Below, piece by piece: positions 51,329 to 60,105 of a DNA stretch of 64,000 nt. The notes under the pieces are model-generated. The model searched no databases and had not been told where the DNA came from. It worked only from the letters and a program-made list of their open reading frames with translations. Made by a program: the position numbers and the translations under genes. Numbering within the stretch: the stretch's first letter is position 1; every line of letters begins with the position of its first letter. This stretch comes from Paraburkholderia lacunae (GTDB lineage: Bacteria > Pseudomonadota > Gammaproteobacteria > Burkholderiales > Burkholderiaceae), in the NCBI RefSeq assembly GCF_003353175.1, contig NZ_QHKS01000012.1, forward strand, positions 1 through 64,000. The letters run 5' to 3'.

Positions 51329-53533
51329 TCAGTCTTTGGTTTTTAGCTTCTTGACGTCCACTGGACGGCTTTTCATCGAGCTTCGAAGGTCGGCATAAAG
51401 ATGTTCGAACAGACCCAGGATGCCGCGCGCGCCGACCGCCAGCACATGCGACAGACCGCGCAGCGGCGTGTCCTGCTGGCGTCCTTCGGCCCAGCCGGTC
51501 CATGCATCGGCGCGGGCGAACGTGGTCTTGACGAACTCGTATTCCTGTTGGCGCGTCAGTGCGGAAAAGCGCAGGCCGACGCGGCCCGGCTCCGTGAAGC
51601 CGACCGTGGCGGGGAACGTATATTCCTCGTCGCCGCGAAACAGCGACACGGTCACGCGTTCGTGCATCGGCACTTCGATCTTGCCCGGCAGCGCCACGCC
51701 GACGCCGCCTTCCGAGTAGTCGATGGTTTCGCAGGCGAGCGTGCGGCCGGTCGAAAACTTCAGCATCACCGGCATCTGCATCGCCACGCGGTGCACCGCG
51801 CGAATCTGCCGGCGCTCGCTGGCGGCGGCCACGCTCGCGCCGAGGATCAGCATGTTGTAGGTGGTCCAGCCGAGGTTCAGCAGGGTGGTCTGCACCACGC
51901 TGCGCTCGTTCCAGTTCAGACCGATATGCGCGATGCCGACGCAAAAGCCGATCAGGTTGAGCAGCAGCAGGAACAGATACGGCCGCGAGATCGCCCAGTC
52001 GAAGTAGTTCTTCTCGATCTGGCCGCCCTTGGCCGTCACGTTGAACTTGCCGAGCTTCGGGTTGATCAGCGCGAGCAGAGTCGGCGCGGTGATGTACGAG
52101 GCAAGCACCGATTCGTAAACTTCGGCCCAGAACGAATGGCGGAACGCGCGCTGCATCCGCGAATTGGTAATGCTCGAGTGCATCATGTGCGGCAGCGCGT
52201 AGATCGCGATCGTGCTGGCGGCGGCTTCGATCACGTGCGCGCCGAAGAACAGATACGACAGCGGCGCGGTGAGGAACACCAGACGCGGGATGCCGTAGAA
52301 GAAGTGCATCATCGCGTTCAGATAACAGAGCCGCTGGCCGATTTTCAGACCCTTGCCGGTCAGCGGATTGTCGATCCGGAAGATCTGCGTCATGCCGCGC
52401 GCCCAGCGAATCCGCTGGCCGATGTGGCCCGACAGGCTTTCGGTCGCGAGCCCCGCCGCTTGCGGAATCGCCAGATACGCGGTGGTATAGCCGAGACGAT
52501 GCAGCTTCAAGGCGGTGTGCGCGTCTTCGGTGACGGTTTCCACCGCGATGCCGCCGATTTCTTCCACCATGGTCCGGCGCAACAATGCGCACGAGCCGCA
52601 GAAGAAGGTGGCGTTCCACAGATCGTTGCCGTCCTGCACGAGACCGTAGAACAGTTCGCCTTCGTTCGGCACCTTGCGGAAGGTGCCGAGATTGCGCTCG
52701 AACGGATCGGCGGAAAAGAAGTGGTGCGGCGTTTGCAGCATCGACAGCAGTTTGTCGCGCAGGAACCAGCCGAGGCCGATCTGCAGGAACGAGCGGGTCG
52801 GAATGTGATCGCAGTCGAAGATCGCGAGGTACTCGCCCCGGGTGATCTGCAACGCTTCGTTGATATTGCCGGCTTTCGCGTGGCGGTTGTGCGTGCGGAT
52901 CGTCCAGTTGACGCCGACTTCCTCGCAGAACGCCTTGAACTCGGGGCGGCGGCCGTCGTCGAGCACGTGGATCGCGATCTTGTCGGCCGGGTAGTCGAGC
53001 GCGAGCGCGGCGAAGATGGTCGGCTTCACCACCGCGAGCGGTTCGTTGTAGGTCGGAATGAACACGTCGACGGTCGGCCAGGCGTCGCGTGAAGCGGGCA
53101 GCGGCATCGGCGTGCGCTTGAGCGGCCACGCGGTCTGGAAGTAGCCGAGCATCAGCACGAGGGTCGAATACACTTCCGCCGACACCAGCAGCAAACCCCA
53201 TGCGGCGTCGAGCGGATGCTCCCAATAAGTGGTCGAGGTCAGGCGCCAGTACATATAGCGGCCGGACGTCACCACCGACAGCATGATCATCACCATCGTC
53301 GCGTAGCGGCCCGGCAGGCGGCGGAACAGCAGCGCGCAGACGAAGCAGCAGGTCGCGAACGTCAACTGCTGATAGAACGCGAGCGGCACGGTGAACACGA
53401 AGTACAGCGTCACCACGGCGAACAGCGTGACGATGCCGGTCACGATCCGGCTGTTCCAGAAGCGCGCGTCGACGAAGCGTTCGAATCGCGACGGCTCGGC
53501 CGTGTCGGTGCGCGGTGCGCTTTGCGTGCTCAT
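51329..53533 (-). CDS. bcsA: BcsA, c-di-GMP-regulated cellulose synthase catalytic subunit
   Basis: A 734-residue inner-membrane GT2 synthase polymerising UDP-glucose. The catalytic signature is complete: D192-D193, D240-C-D242, T335-E-D337 and Q373-R-I-R-W377. A PilZ domain follows with R574-x-x-x-R578 and D605-x-S-x-x-G610, so binding of c-di-GMP is predicted. Eight or so transmembrane segments flank the glycosyltransferase domain. The ATG at 53533 overlaps the bcsQ stop as ATGA. A longer frame to 54118 runs antiparallel through bcsQ and is discarded. Confidence 0.95.
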   Translation of the reverse strand: MSTQSAPRTDTAEPSRFERFVDARFWNSRIVTGIVTLFAVVTLYFVFTVPLAFYQQLTFATCCFVCALLFRRLPGRYATMVMIMLSVVTSGRYMYWRLTSTTYWEHPLDAAWGLLLVSAEVYSTLVLMLGYFQTAWPLKRTPMPLPASRDAWPTVDVFIPTYNEPLAVVKPTIFAALALDYPADKIAIHVLDDGRRPEFKAFCEEVGVNWTIRTHNRHAKAGNINEALQITRGEYLAIFDCDHIPTRSFLQIGLGWFLRDKLLSMLQTPHHFFSADPFERNLGTFRKVPNEGELFYGLVQDGNDLWNATFFCGSCALLRRTMVEEIGGIAVETVTEDAHTALKLHRLGYTTAYLAIPQAAGLATESLSGHIGQRIRWARGMTQIFRIDNPLTGKGLKIGQRLCYLNAMMHFFYGIPRLVFLTAPLSYLFFGAHVIEAAASTIAIYALPHMMHSSITNSRMQRAFRHSFWAEVYESVLASYITAPTLLALINPKLGKFNVTAKGGQIEKNYFDWAISRPYLFLLLLNLIGFCVGIAHIGLNWNERSVVQTTLLNLGWTTYNMLILGASVAAASERRQIRAVHRVAMQMPVMLKFSTGRTLACETIDYSEGGVGVALPGKIEVPMHERVTVSLFRGDEEYTFPATVGFTEPGRVGLRFSALTRQQEYEFVKTTFARADAWTGWAEGRQQDTPLRGLSHVLAVGARGILGLFEHLYADLRSSMKSRPVDVKKLKTKD

Positions 53534-54318
53534 GCGACGTTCCTCGGCGAGACAGCAATTGCGTCGACCGCGGCCATCAGCCAGTTGCCGCACGCGCGGA
53601 AATCGGCGGCGGCCTGGCTGAGCGGATCGTAGTGGATCAGCGTAGTGTCGCAGGCGAGCGCCTCGCTCACGCCTTCGTCCAGATGGATCACACCAGGGAA
53701 CAGCTTGCCGCCGAGCATCTGGCGCAAGACCTTGAGGACGTCTTTGGTCAGCTGGCGCGACTGGTCGATCTGATTGACCACGTAGCCAACGCCGCCGAAC
53801 TCGGCGCGCGGCGCGGCATACGCCTCGATCATCCGCTCCATCAGCGGGATCGCCGCGTAAGAGGCGGCGTCGGCCAGCACCGTGTTCAGCGCGAAGGTGG
53901 CCGAGCACAACGCGGCGCGCACATACGCGGACGATCCCGGCGGCGTGTCGATGATGACGACGTCGGACGCGTCGAGCCGCAGCGTTTGCAACGCGTGCGC
54001 GAGCCAGCGCGGCTCCTGGTCGATATAGGCCTCGAAGCGGCGGCGGTCGTCTTCGAGCACCGCGCCGTAGGGCAGCACGGTCACGCCGTCGACGCCGTCG
54101 AACATCACGGATTGCCACGGATCGCCCGTCAGCGTCGCGCGCGACAAACCGTCGATGCTGTCGAGCGGCACGCCGAAATGCAGGCGCAGCGCGTTTTGCG
54201 GATCGAGATCGAGTGCGATCACACGCCGGCCGCTATTGGCGAGAACGGAAGCGAGATTGGCGGCAAGGGTGGTTTTGCCGACCCCGCCTTTAGCGGACAC
54301 CACCGCAACGACTTTCAT
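53530..54318 (-). CDS. bcsQ: BcsQ, MinD/ParA-like cellulose localisation ATPase
   Basis: A 262-residue ATPase with a deviant Walker A at residues 8-17 (SAKGGVGKTT) and a Walker B-like DVVIIDTPPG. In enterobacteria BcsQ is required for cellulose production and localises at the pole. The ATG at 54318 overlaps the bcsP stop as ATGA; upstream codons to 54345 belong to the overlap only. Confidence 0.9.
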   Translation of the reverse strand: MKVVAVVSAKGGVGKTTLAANLASVLANSGRRVIALDLDPQNALRLHFGVPLDSIDGLSRATLTGDPWQSVMFDGVDGVTVLPYGAVLEDDRRRFEAYIDQEPRWLAHALQTLRLDASDVVIIDTPPGSSAYVRAALCSATFALNTVLADAASYAAIPLMERMIEAYAAPRAEFGGVGYVVNQIDQSRQLTKDVLKVLRQMLGGKLFPGVIHLDEGVSEALACDTTLIHYDPLSQAAADFRACGNWLMAAVDAIAVSPRNVA

Positions 54319-55412
54319 GAGTGGCGCGGGCCGTTGACCAGCCACGAGTTGGAGGCGGCGGGCGCGGCCGGGTGTGCGGCGCTGGCCGGCGCGGGGGCCG
54401 GCACGCCAGCCGGTTGAGCGGCGCCGCCGCGCAGACGGTCGAAGACCGATCGCAAGGGCGCGGACCCGGCCGCCGCTGCCTGCGCTTGCAGCGCTGCGGG
54501 CCCGGGTTCAGGCGCGAACAGCTTGCCGAGGATCGAAGCGGGTTTTGCGGCAGAGGCGGCGGGTGCCGGAAGCGGCGCTCGTGCCCACCAACTCGGCGCA
54601 GGTGCGGACCCCGGCGCGGCCGGAGTGCGGGTTCGCGGCGGCATGGCCGGCATGCCGGCTTGCGGCGGCATCGCGGGGGGCGCCGGCGCGATGACCGGCA
54701 TCGCAGGCATCGCCGGCGCGCGGAATTGGACGGCGGGCGGCACTCTGGTCAGAGGCGCGGCAGGCGGAATGGGCGGAATCGATGCGGCTGTAGCAACGTG
54801 ACCCGGCGCGATGGCGGCGGATCCAACCTGGGCGGGCGCGATGGCGGCAGATGCAACCCGGGCCGGCGGAGCGGCGGCAGGCGCAGCCTGGACCGGCGCA
54901 ACGGCGACCGACGTAACTTGATCCGCCGTAACGGCGGCGGGCGCGGCTGTATCGGCAACCGGTCCTCGTGCGGACTGCGCCGCCGCCGCGTCGATCCGGG
55001 CCGCGGCAGGTTCGGCCTGTGCCGAGCCGCCGTCTTTCGTTTCCAGCACACCGAAGCGCGCGGCGCCGCGCGGACCGGCAGGCTGCACCACTGCGGCAAC
55101 CGGCGGAATGTCGCGCCGATGCGGCCGGGTGAACAGCGGCGCTCGCGCGCGCGTAACCGAGGCGGTGTCCTTGGGTGCCGTGTCCTGACGATCCGCGGCC
55201 TGCTGCGACGCGTCGTCTGCCGGAGCTTGGGCGGCGACCCCACGGCGCGGCCCGATCGCCGGAATCTCCGGCTGCGTCAGGTCCAGCGTCACCAGCAGCG
55301 GCCAACGCGTGCGCGCCGAGCGCGCTTCGTTTTCGCGGCCGATTTCCTGGTATGCGCCGGCGTCGCCGCCGAAATGATTGAATAGCTTTTCGATGTCGCT
55401 CGAAGAACTCAT
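54315..55412 (-). CDS. bcsP: BcsP-like cellulose operon protein with Ala/Pro-rich body
   Basis: A 365-residue protein. The N terminus SSDIEKLFNHFGGDAGAYQEI is the BcsR/BcsP-type motif found in front of bcsQ. The following ~340 residues are very rich in Ala and Pro, with imperfect repeats (AIAPAQVGSAAIAPGHVATA) and a Met-Pro segment (PAMPAMPVIAPAPPAMPPQ). No catalytic motif is visible; a scaffold or disordered partner of BcsQ is the simplest reading. The overlap with bcsQ (ATGA) supports coupling. Confidence 0.8.
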   Translation of the reverse strand: MSSSSDIEKLFNHFGGDAGAYQEIGRENEARSARTRWPLLVTLDLTQPEIPAIGPRRGVAAQAPADDASQQAADRQDTAPKDTASVTRARAPLFTRPHRRDIPPVAAVVQPAGPRGAARFGVLETKDGGSAQAEPAAARIDAAAAQSARGPVADTAAPAAVTADQVTSVAVAPVQAAPAAAPPARVASAAIAPAQVGSAAIAPGHVATAASIPPIPPAAPLTRVPPAVQFRAPAMPAMPVIAPAPPAMPPQAGMPAMPPRTRTPAAPGSAPAPSWWARAPLPAPAASAAKPASILGKLFAPEPGPAALQAQAAAAGSAPLRSVFDRLRGGAAQPAGVPAPAPASAAHPAAPAASNSWLVNGPRHS

Positions 55413-55623
55413 AGTGCCGCCGTCTTGTTCATGACTTGCCTTACCCCCATCCTTACCTTTACTCGCGGCGCAAAAACGCTGGCCCTGCTATTTCACGCGC
55501 ACCGGTCTGGCGCGTCATATCTACTGCCTGTTATCGGCTCGGTATCTGTCCGCTGCCTGCCCGCTATTGGCCCGCTATTTGTCCGTCACGTGCCGCTACC
55601 TGCCTGACGCCTTCAGGTCGCGC
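55413..55623 (-). other. Gap between bcsD and bcsP
   Basis: A 211-base non-coding interval inside the cellulose operon. It contains imperfect copies of a CCGCTATT motif around 55558-55580. No terminator was recognised; it may host a secondary promoter. Confidence 0.4.
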
Positions 55624-56079
55624 TCAAGCAGGATGCCGGCCGAGCCGGAATTCGATCGCGGTGTCCTCGCCATACTCGCTGGTCTGCGCGACCGACAGGC
55701 CTTGTGCGCCCAACGCGCTCAACCACGTCTGATAGACACCCTGGAGAAATGCGGGTGTCCATGCCAGCGCCGCGTCGCCGAAGGTCCGCAACGGCGCGCA
55801 GTAATGGACGATGCGCAGACACTCGGCCTCGTCGGATACTTCGACGTAGCCCCAATCCATTTCATGCCAATACAGGTTCAAAGTCTGCGCGAGTTCGGCG
55901 GTGGATTCGCAGGCAGGCAATTGATGCGCCGCCGCAAACCGGCCACCGACGCGGTACATCAGTTGGCGCAATTCATCGTGGCCGATCTGCGTTTCGAACT
56001 CGTGAGCCAGTGCGGTCAGCATGCCTCGCCACTGCGGCGAGATTTGACGTTCCAGCAGGTAGTCGAGAATTGGGACCAT
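55624..56079 (-). CDS. bcsD: BcsD, cellulose crystallisation subunit
   Basis: A 151-residue protein of the BcsD family, which forms octameric rings in Komagataeibacter and organises cellulose export. Typical features are the start LDYLLERQISPQWRGMLTALAHE and the block VGGRFAAAHQLP. The ATG at 56079 has GGAA five bases upstream. It is the first gene of the operon. BcsD beside BcsQ and BcsP marks a mixed operon type. Confidence 0.85.
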   Translation of the reverse strand: MVPILDYLLERQISPQWRGMLTALAHEFETQIGHDELRQLMYRVGGRFAAAHQLPACESTAELAQTLNLYWHEMDWGYVEVSDEAECLRIVHYCAPLRTFGDAALAWTPAFLQGVYQTWLSALGAQGLSVAQTSEYGEDTAIEFRLGRHPA

Positions 56080-56564
56080 ATATTCCGGGAAATGGCCGTC
56101 GCTTCAAACCGTGTAGAACGGGCGCCGACGGCCGCATGCCAATGAAAGTGTTACGAGAAAGGGCACGCATTGCACGCGTCCACGGTTACTTTTTGCCGAA
56201 TCCGTTCAGGCTGTCCCGACATAGGTCGGTGCAGTCTACTTAAGACATTAACTTTTAGCCACATTCCATTCGTCAGTTTATACACGCACAAGATGAAACT
56301 GAAGCCATGTGCAATGGGGATTCTTGCGGCGTGAATGGCTTTCACCGGCGACCCGCCGGATGCGCCGTTTGAAATGCCTGCGTCAAAGCCGCGATAAGGG
56401 CACGTGTCAGCGAAAGTTTCCAGCGTTCGGCCGCATTGTAAATGCAACACTTTGCGTTTTTGCCTGAATGCAATGCGTTGCTGGTCCTGGAAAGTCGCTT
56501 ACCGGACCTTGCCCATGCGTGCGCACCGATCCTTTGTATGTCGGCCTTCAGCACCCGAAACTTG

Positions 56565-56702
56565 AGGGTCGGCGATGTGTTCGGGCGGCTGGACGCCGAG
56601 GCGTTCGGCGTGCTGTGCCCGGCGACTACCGCCGCGCTGCATGCGGTCAGGGCGGCGGGCCGCGATCGCATGATGGCGGCAGAGCGGGGCGGCACCCGAT
56701 GA
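56565..56702 (+). pseudogene. Diguanylate cyclase (GGDEF) relic
   Basis: A frame reads VGDVFGRLDAEAFGVLCPAT followed by TAALHAVRAAGRDRMMAAER. These correspond to the start (R-x-G-G-E-E-F-x-V-L-L-P) and end (A-L-x-x-A-K-x-x-G-R-N-R) of a GGDEF domain. The ~80 residues between them are deleted. The active-site motif reads L-D-A-E-A-F, not G-G-E-E-F, so it is dead. It lies 230 bases upstream of an intact cyclase/phosphodiesterase gene. Confidence 0.55.
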
Positions 56703-56767
56703 AAGGTGCCGTGCCGCGCTGTGGCGCAACGGAGGTTGCGGTGTCGTGCAGCAGTCGTTCCGGGCAT

Positions 56768-56783
56768 CGGCAAACGTTTGCCG
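56768..56783 (+). promoter_or_regulatory. Perfect PurR/LacI-like palindrome before the GGDEF-EAL gene
   Basis: CGGCAAACGTTTGCCG, a 16-bp perfect inverted repeat with the PurR-type core, lies about 150 bases before the likely start of the next gene. Compare the related site at 28528. Confidence 0.5.
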
Positions 56784-56930
56784 GCGCTGTATGTGTGTGA
56801 AGTCTTCCGGTGGGGGCGATAAAAGCCGAGCCGCGGCGCATGTCTATTTGCGTGGAAGGGATAAATATTTGTCTGACGTTTGCCGTTATACATCGGCGGA
56901 GTGACCGGAACCAGCCTGATAACTATCAAT

Positions 56931-59264
56931 ATGCTTTCCACCTCAACGAAGCAACAGGCCGATGCCGGCTTGCGCGAGCGCTTCCATCGGCGATCGCTGG
57001 AGCACCAGCGTCCGCTTTCGACGGCGATGATGGCGTTTACCGTGGTCGCATTCCTGTGCTTCGTGGGGGCGCGCAACTTCGTCGGCGGTCCGGCGCTGCC
57101 GCTGTCGTACCGGCTCGCTTGCGCACCGGTGCTCGGCCTGCTGGTGCTGGCGATTCCGCGCACGAATACGACCTCGGCATTCGGCGCGATCGGCGTGGCG
57201 TACTCGCTGCTGCTGCTGGCCGGTCTCGCGCTGAACATCTCCGGGGTCGATCAGCCGTTGCTGTGGGCGCTGCCCGCGCTCGTGGCGATTCCGATCTGCG
57301 CGGCGCCGCTGTGGCTCACGCCGGCACATTTCTGGGTGGGCAGCACGCTCTTCTATGCGGCGGCGCTCGCCTGGCTGGTCGGCGTGCCGCGCACGCATGA
57401 CCTCGACATCGTGACGTGGATGTGGATCGCGGCGATCGGCATGCCGGCTTCCGCGGTGTTTCACTTCGGCTTCTACCGGTTCCGGCGCAATCACTTTCTG
57501 CTCGAGAGCCAGTTGGCAAAACTCGCCGCGACCGATCCGCTGACCGGTTTGCAAAACCGTCGCGCGTTCGTGAAGCAGGCCGAGCACCGCCTCGAAACCA
57601 TGGCACCCGATGCGCGAGTCAGCGCGATCTTTCTCGACATCGACAGTTTCAAATCGCTGAACGACCGCTTCGGCCATGTTGTCGGCGACCATGCGCTGTA
57701 TCAGGTCGCCCAGACGCTGATGGAACATACCACGGCGCAAGACAGCGTCAGCCGCATCGGCGGCGAGGAGTTCGCGGTGCTGCGGCATGAGGGCCTCGTC
57801 GGTGCGCTCGCGCTGGCCGAGCGCCTGCGCGGCGCGATTGCCGCGATCGAGCGTCCGGACGGCTATCTGAGCGCGAGCTTCGGTGTGGCCGAACACCGCC
57901 GCGGTGAAAACATCATGGTGCTGCTCGACCGCGCCGACCAGGCGTTGCTGCGCGCCAAGCACTCGGGCCGAAACCGCGTGTGCGCCGAACACGCGCTGCC
58001 GGGCGAGGCGCTGCAACTCCTATCGGAAGCGGCGCGCACGGAGGGCGGCGCGGTGGTGCGCAGGCAGCGATGGGAAAACTATTACCTGATCTCGCACTTC
58101 CAGCCGCTTTACAGCTTGTCGCATCAGAAGCAGGTGGGCTTCGAGGCGTTGCTGCGCGGCGAGCACGACGACGGCACGCTGGTGCCGCCGGTCGTGCTGT
58201 TCGCGCCGAACCCCGGCAACGACGAAGGCGCGCTCGATCGCGCGAGTCATGCCGTGCATCTGGGTAATGCGCGCGAGGCGTTGCCCGCGAGTGCGTGGCT
58301 CTTCCTCAACATTCTGCCGGCCACCTTCATCGCCGAAGGTTACGCCGATCAGCTCGCGGCGATTGTGCGGGCGGTGGGGCTCGAACCGGAGCGGGTGATC
58401 CTCGAGATTCTCGAGTCGCATGGCGGCAGCGTCGACGAAATGTCGCGGGCGGCGGCCTTGTATCGGGAGCACGGTTTTCTGATCGCCGTCGACGATTTCG
58501 GCGCGGGTCAATCGAATCTCGACCGGCTGTTCCGGATCCGTCCGGATATCGTCAAGCTCGACGGCGAACTGATTCGCGCGACGAGTCCCCGTACCGAGCA
58601 GCCGATTTTGCCGAAGCTGGTCTCGTTGCTGCATCTGGCGGGGATGCTGGTGGTGGTGGAGGGTGTCGAGACGACCGAGGAACTGATCCTCGCGGTGGAG
58701 TCGAATGTGGATTTTGCACAGGGATATCTGCTCGGGCGGCCGGCTGCCGAGATGGCGCCGCCGGAATCGGTGCGCCGGCGGATCGACGATGCGTTCGACG
58801 TGATCGCGCAAGGGCGCGCGCATCAGCATGCTTTGTTCGAAGGCGAGGTCGAGCCTTATCGGGTGGCCTTGAATAGCGCGGCTGACGATTTGCGAGCCGG
58901 TGTGGCGATGGATGACGCGTTTGCTTCACTCGCTATGTTCGAGCGGTGTGTCAGCTGCTTTATCCTGGATGACTCGGGGCGGCAGATCGGGCACGAGGTG
59001 CGAGGGCCGGCGTGGCGCAGCGAAGCGACTTCGCTGCATCCCGTTGCGAATCCGCGCGATGCGAGGTGGGATCATCGGCCTTATTTTCGTAATGCGGTCT
59101 TGTTGCCCGGCGTGGCTGTGACGAGTAATCCTTATCTTTCTCTGGCCAGCGGCCGCCCTTGTCTTGCTGTTACTTTGGCTGTGCAGTTTGCCCACGAACG
59201 GTCGGTTGTCGGGGTTGAGCTGGATTGGTCTTCGGCGGGCTTGCCTTGGCCTGCAGGCGATTAG
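56931..59264 (+). CDS. Membrane GGDEF-EAL protein with a C-terminal sensor-like domain
   Basis: About 777 residues. Six or so hydrophobic spans (about 30-190) precede a GGDEF domain (RIGGEEFAVL intact) and an EAL domain (FEALLRG, ILEILES, VDDFGAGQSNLDRL, VVEGVETTEEL). The GGDEF motif is canonical; most EAL catalytic acids are present, though E-A-L-L-R-G and G-A-G-Q are atypical, so it could make, break or merely bind c-di-GMP. A ~160-residue tail (RCVSCFILDDSGRQIG, RPYFRNAV, SLASGRPC) resembles a Cache/YkuI_C-type module. It is next to the cellulose operon whose BcsA binds c-di-GMP. An upstream extension to 56880 is less likely. Confidence 0.85.
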   Translation: MLSTSTKQQADAGLRERFHRRSLEHQRPLSTAMMAFTVVAFLCFVGARNFVGGPALPLSYRLACAPVLGLLVLAIPRTNTTSAFGAIGVAYSLLLLAGLALNISGVDQPLLWALPALVAIPICAAPLWLTPAHFWVGSTLFYAAALAWLVGVPRTHDLDIVTWMWIAAIGMPASAVFHFGFYRFRRNHFLLESQLAKLAATDPLTGLQNRRAFVKQAEHRLETMAPDARVSAIFLDIDSFKSLNDRFGHVVGDHALYQVAQTLMEHTTAQDSVSRIGGEEFAVLRHEGLVGALALAERLRGAIAAIERPDGYLSASFGVAEHRRGENIMVLLDRADQALLRAKHSGRNRVCAEHALPGEALQLLSEAARTEGGAVVRRQRWENYYLISHFQPLYSLSHQKQVGFEALLRGEHDDGTLVPPVVLFAPNPGNDEGALDRASHAVHLGNAREALPASAWLFLNILPATFIAEGYADQLAAIVRAVGLEPERVILEILESHGGSVDEMSRAAALYREHGFLIAVDDFGAGQSNLDRLFRIRPDIVKLDGELIRATSPRTEQPILPKLVSLLHLAGMLVVVEGVETTEELILAVESNVDFAQGYLLGRPAAEMAPPESVRRRIDDAFDVIAQGRAHQHALFEGEVEPYRVALNSAADDLRAGVAMDDAFASLAMFERCVSCFILDDSGRQIGHEVRGPAWRSEATSLHPVANPRDARWDHRPYFRNAVLLPGVAVTSNPYLSLASGRPCLAVTLAVQFAHERSVVGVELDWSSAGLPWPAGD

Positions 59265-59284
59265 GTTTTTTTGCCTGCGCGGCG

Positions 59285-60085
59285 TTAGTACCCGCCCTTG
59301 ACCACCGCCGCCCCCGCGGTCTTCTTGTACGACGCCGCCAGATCCGCCGCCGCGCGGCTCAATAACCCCGTGTCCGTGCCTACCGCCACGAAGGTCGCGC
59401 CCGCTGCCAGATACTCGGCCGCGATTCCCGCGTCCGGCGCCAGTACGCCCGCCGCCTTGCCTGCTTCCCGCACCGTCCTGATGCCTTTGCAGATCGCTTC
59501 GCGCACCCGCGCATCGCCCGGTTTGCCCAGCAAACCCATCGAAGCGCTCAGGTCAGCCGGCCCGAAAAACACGCCATCGACACCTTCCACACGCGCAATT
59601 GCCGGCAGATTGTCGAGCCCCGGTACGGTCTCGACCTGCACCAGCACGCATAGCTCTTGCGCCGCGGTGTTCAGATAGTCCGGTATCCGGTTCCAATGCG
59701 AGGCTCGCGCCAGCGCGCTGCCCACGCCGCGAATCCCCTGGGGCGGATAGCGCGTTGCCGCGACCGCGTCGGCTGCCTGCCCGGCCGTGTCGATCATCGG
59801 CAATAACAAGGTCTGCGCGCCGATATCGAGTAGTTGCTTGATCAACGCGCTATCGCTGCGCACCGGACGCACCACGGGATGCGATGCGTACGCTGCCACC
59901 GCCTGCAATTGCGCCAGCGTGCTGCGCACGTCGTTCGGCGCATGCTCGTTGTCGATCAGCAACCAGTCGAAGCCGGCTGTCGCCAGCAATTCGGTCACGT
60001 AGGCATCGGCAAGCGCGGCCCATAAGCCGAATTGCGGTTTGCCTTCAGCGAGCGCACGTTTGAAAGTATTTCGCGGTAGAGACAT
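59285..60085 (-). CDS. hpaI: HpaI, 4-hydroxy-2-oxoheptanedioate aldolase
   Basis: A 266-residue class II aldolase cleaving 4-hydroxy-2-oxoheptane-1,7-dioate to pyruvate and succinate semialdehyde, the last hpa step. Signatures include FDWLLIDNEHAPNDV, LVQVETVPGLDNLPAI (metal-binding Glu) and GVFFGPADLSASMG (Asp). The ATG at 60085 fits the family; a frame to 60262 is not conserved. It ends the minus-strand homoprotocatechuate cluster. Confidence 0.92.
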   Translation of the reverse strand: MSLPRNTFKRALAEGKPQFGLWAALADAYVTELLATAGFDWLLIDNEHAPNDVRSTLAQLQAVAAYASHPVVRPVRSDSALIKQLLDIGAQTLLLPMIDTAGQAADAVAATRYPPQGIRGVGSALARASHWNRIPDYLNTAAQELCVLVQVETVPGLDNLPAIARVEGVDGVFFGPADLSASMGLLGKPGDARVREAICKGIRTVREAGKAAGVLAPDAGIAAEYLAAGATFVAVGTDTGLLSRAAADLAASYKKTAGAAVVKGGY

Positions 60086-60105
60086 GTCGATTAACTCGAA
60101 TGAGC

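Larger units (their letters stand above)
56080..56930. other. Long regulatory gap between bcsD and the GGDEF-EAL gene
   Basis: 851 bases, of lower GC content around 56220-56320. It should carry the bcs promoter (minus strand) and that of the GGDEF-EAL gene. Within it lie a GGDEF relic (56565-56702), a perfect CGGCAAAC/GTTTGCCG palindrome (56768-56783) and a small inverted repeat at 56217-56234 (CCGAC ... GTCGG). No complete gene was found. Confidence 0.5.

Noticed and set aside
51401..53092. A 563-codon + strand open frame opposite bcsA
   Set aside because: Complement of a gene with complete GT2 and PilZ motifs; composition is that of a shadow frame.
53534..54118. N-terminal extension of bcsA through bcsQ
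   Set aside because: The extension is Arg-rich and overlaps the conserved bcsQ gene; the ATGA coupling at 53530-53533 fixes the start.
53530..54318. Plasmid-type ParA partition ATPase
   Set aside because: No parB partner; flanked by bcsP and bcsA with ATGA overlaps, so it is BcsQ.
56342..57238. A 298-codon minus-strand frame over the bcsD/GGDEF gap
   Set aside because: No family resemblance; it overlaps the start of the GGDEF-EAL gene and the GGDEF relic on the other strand.
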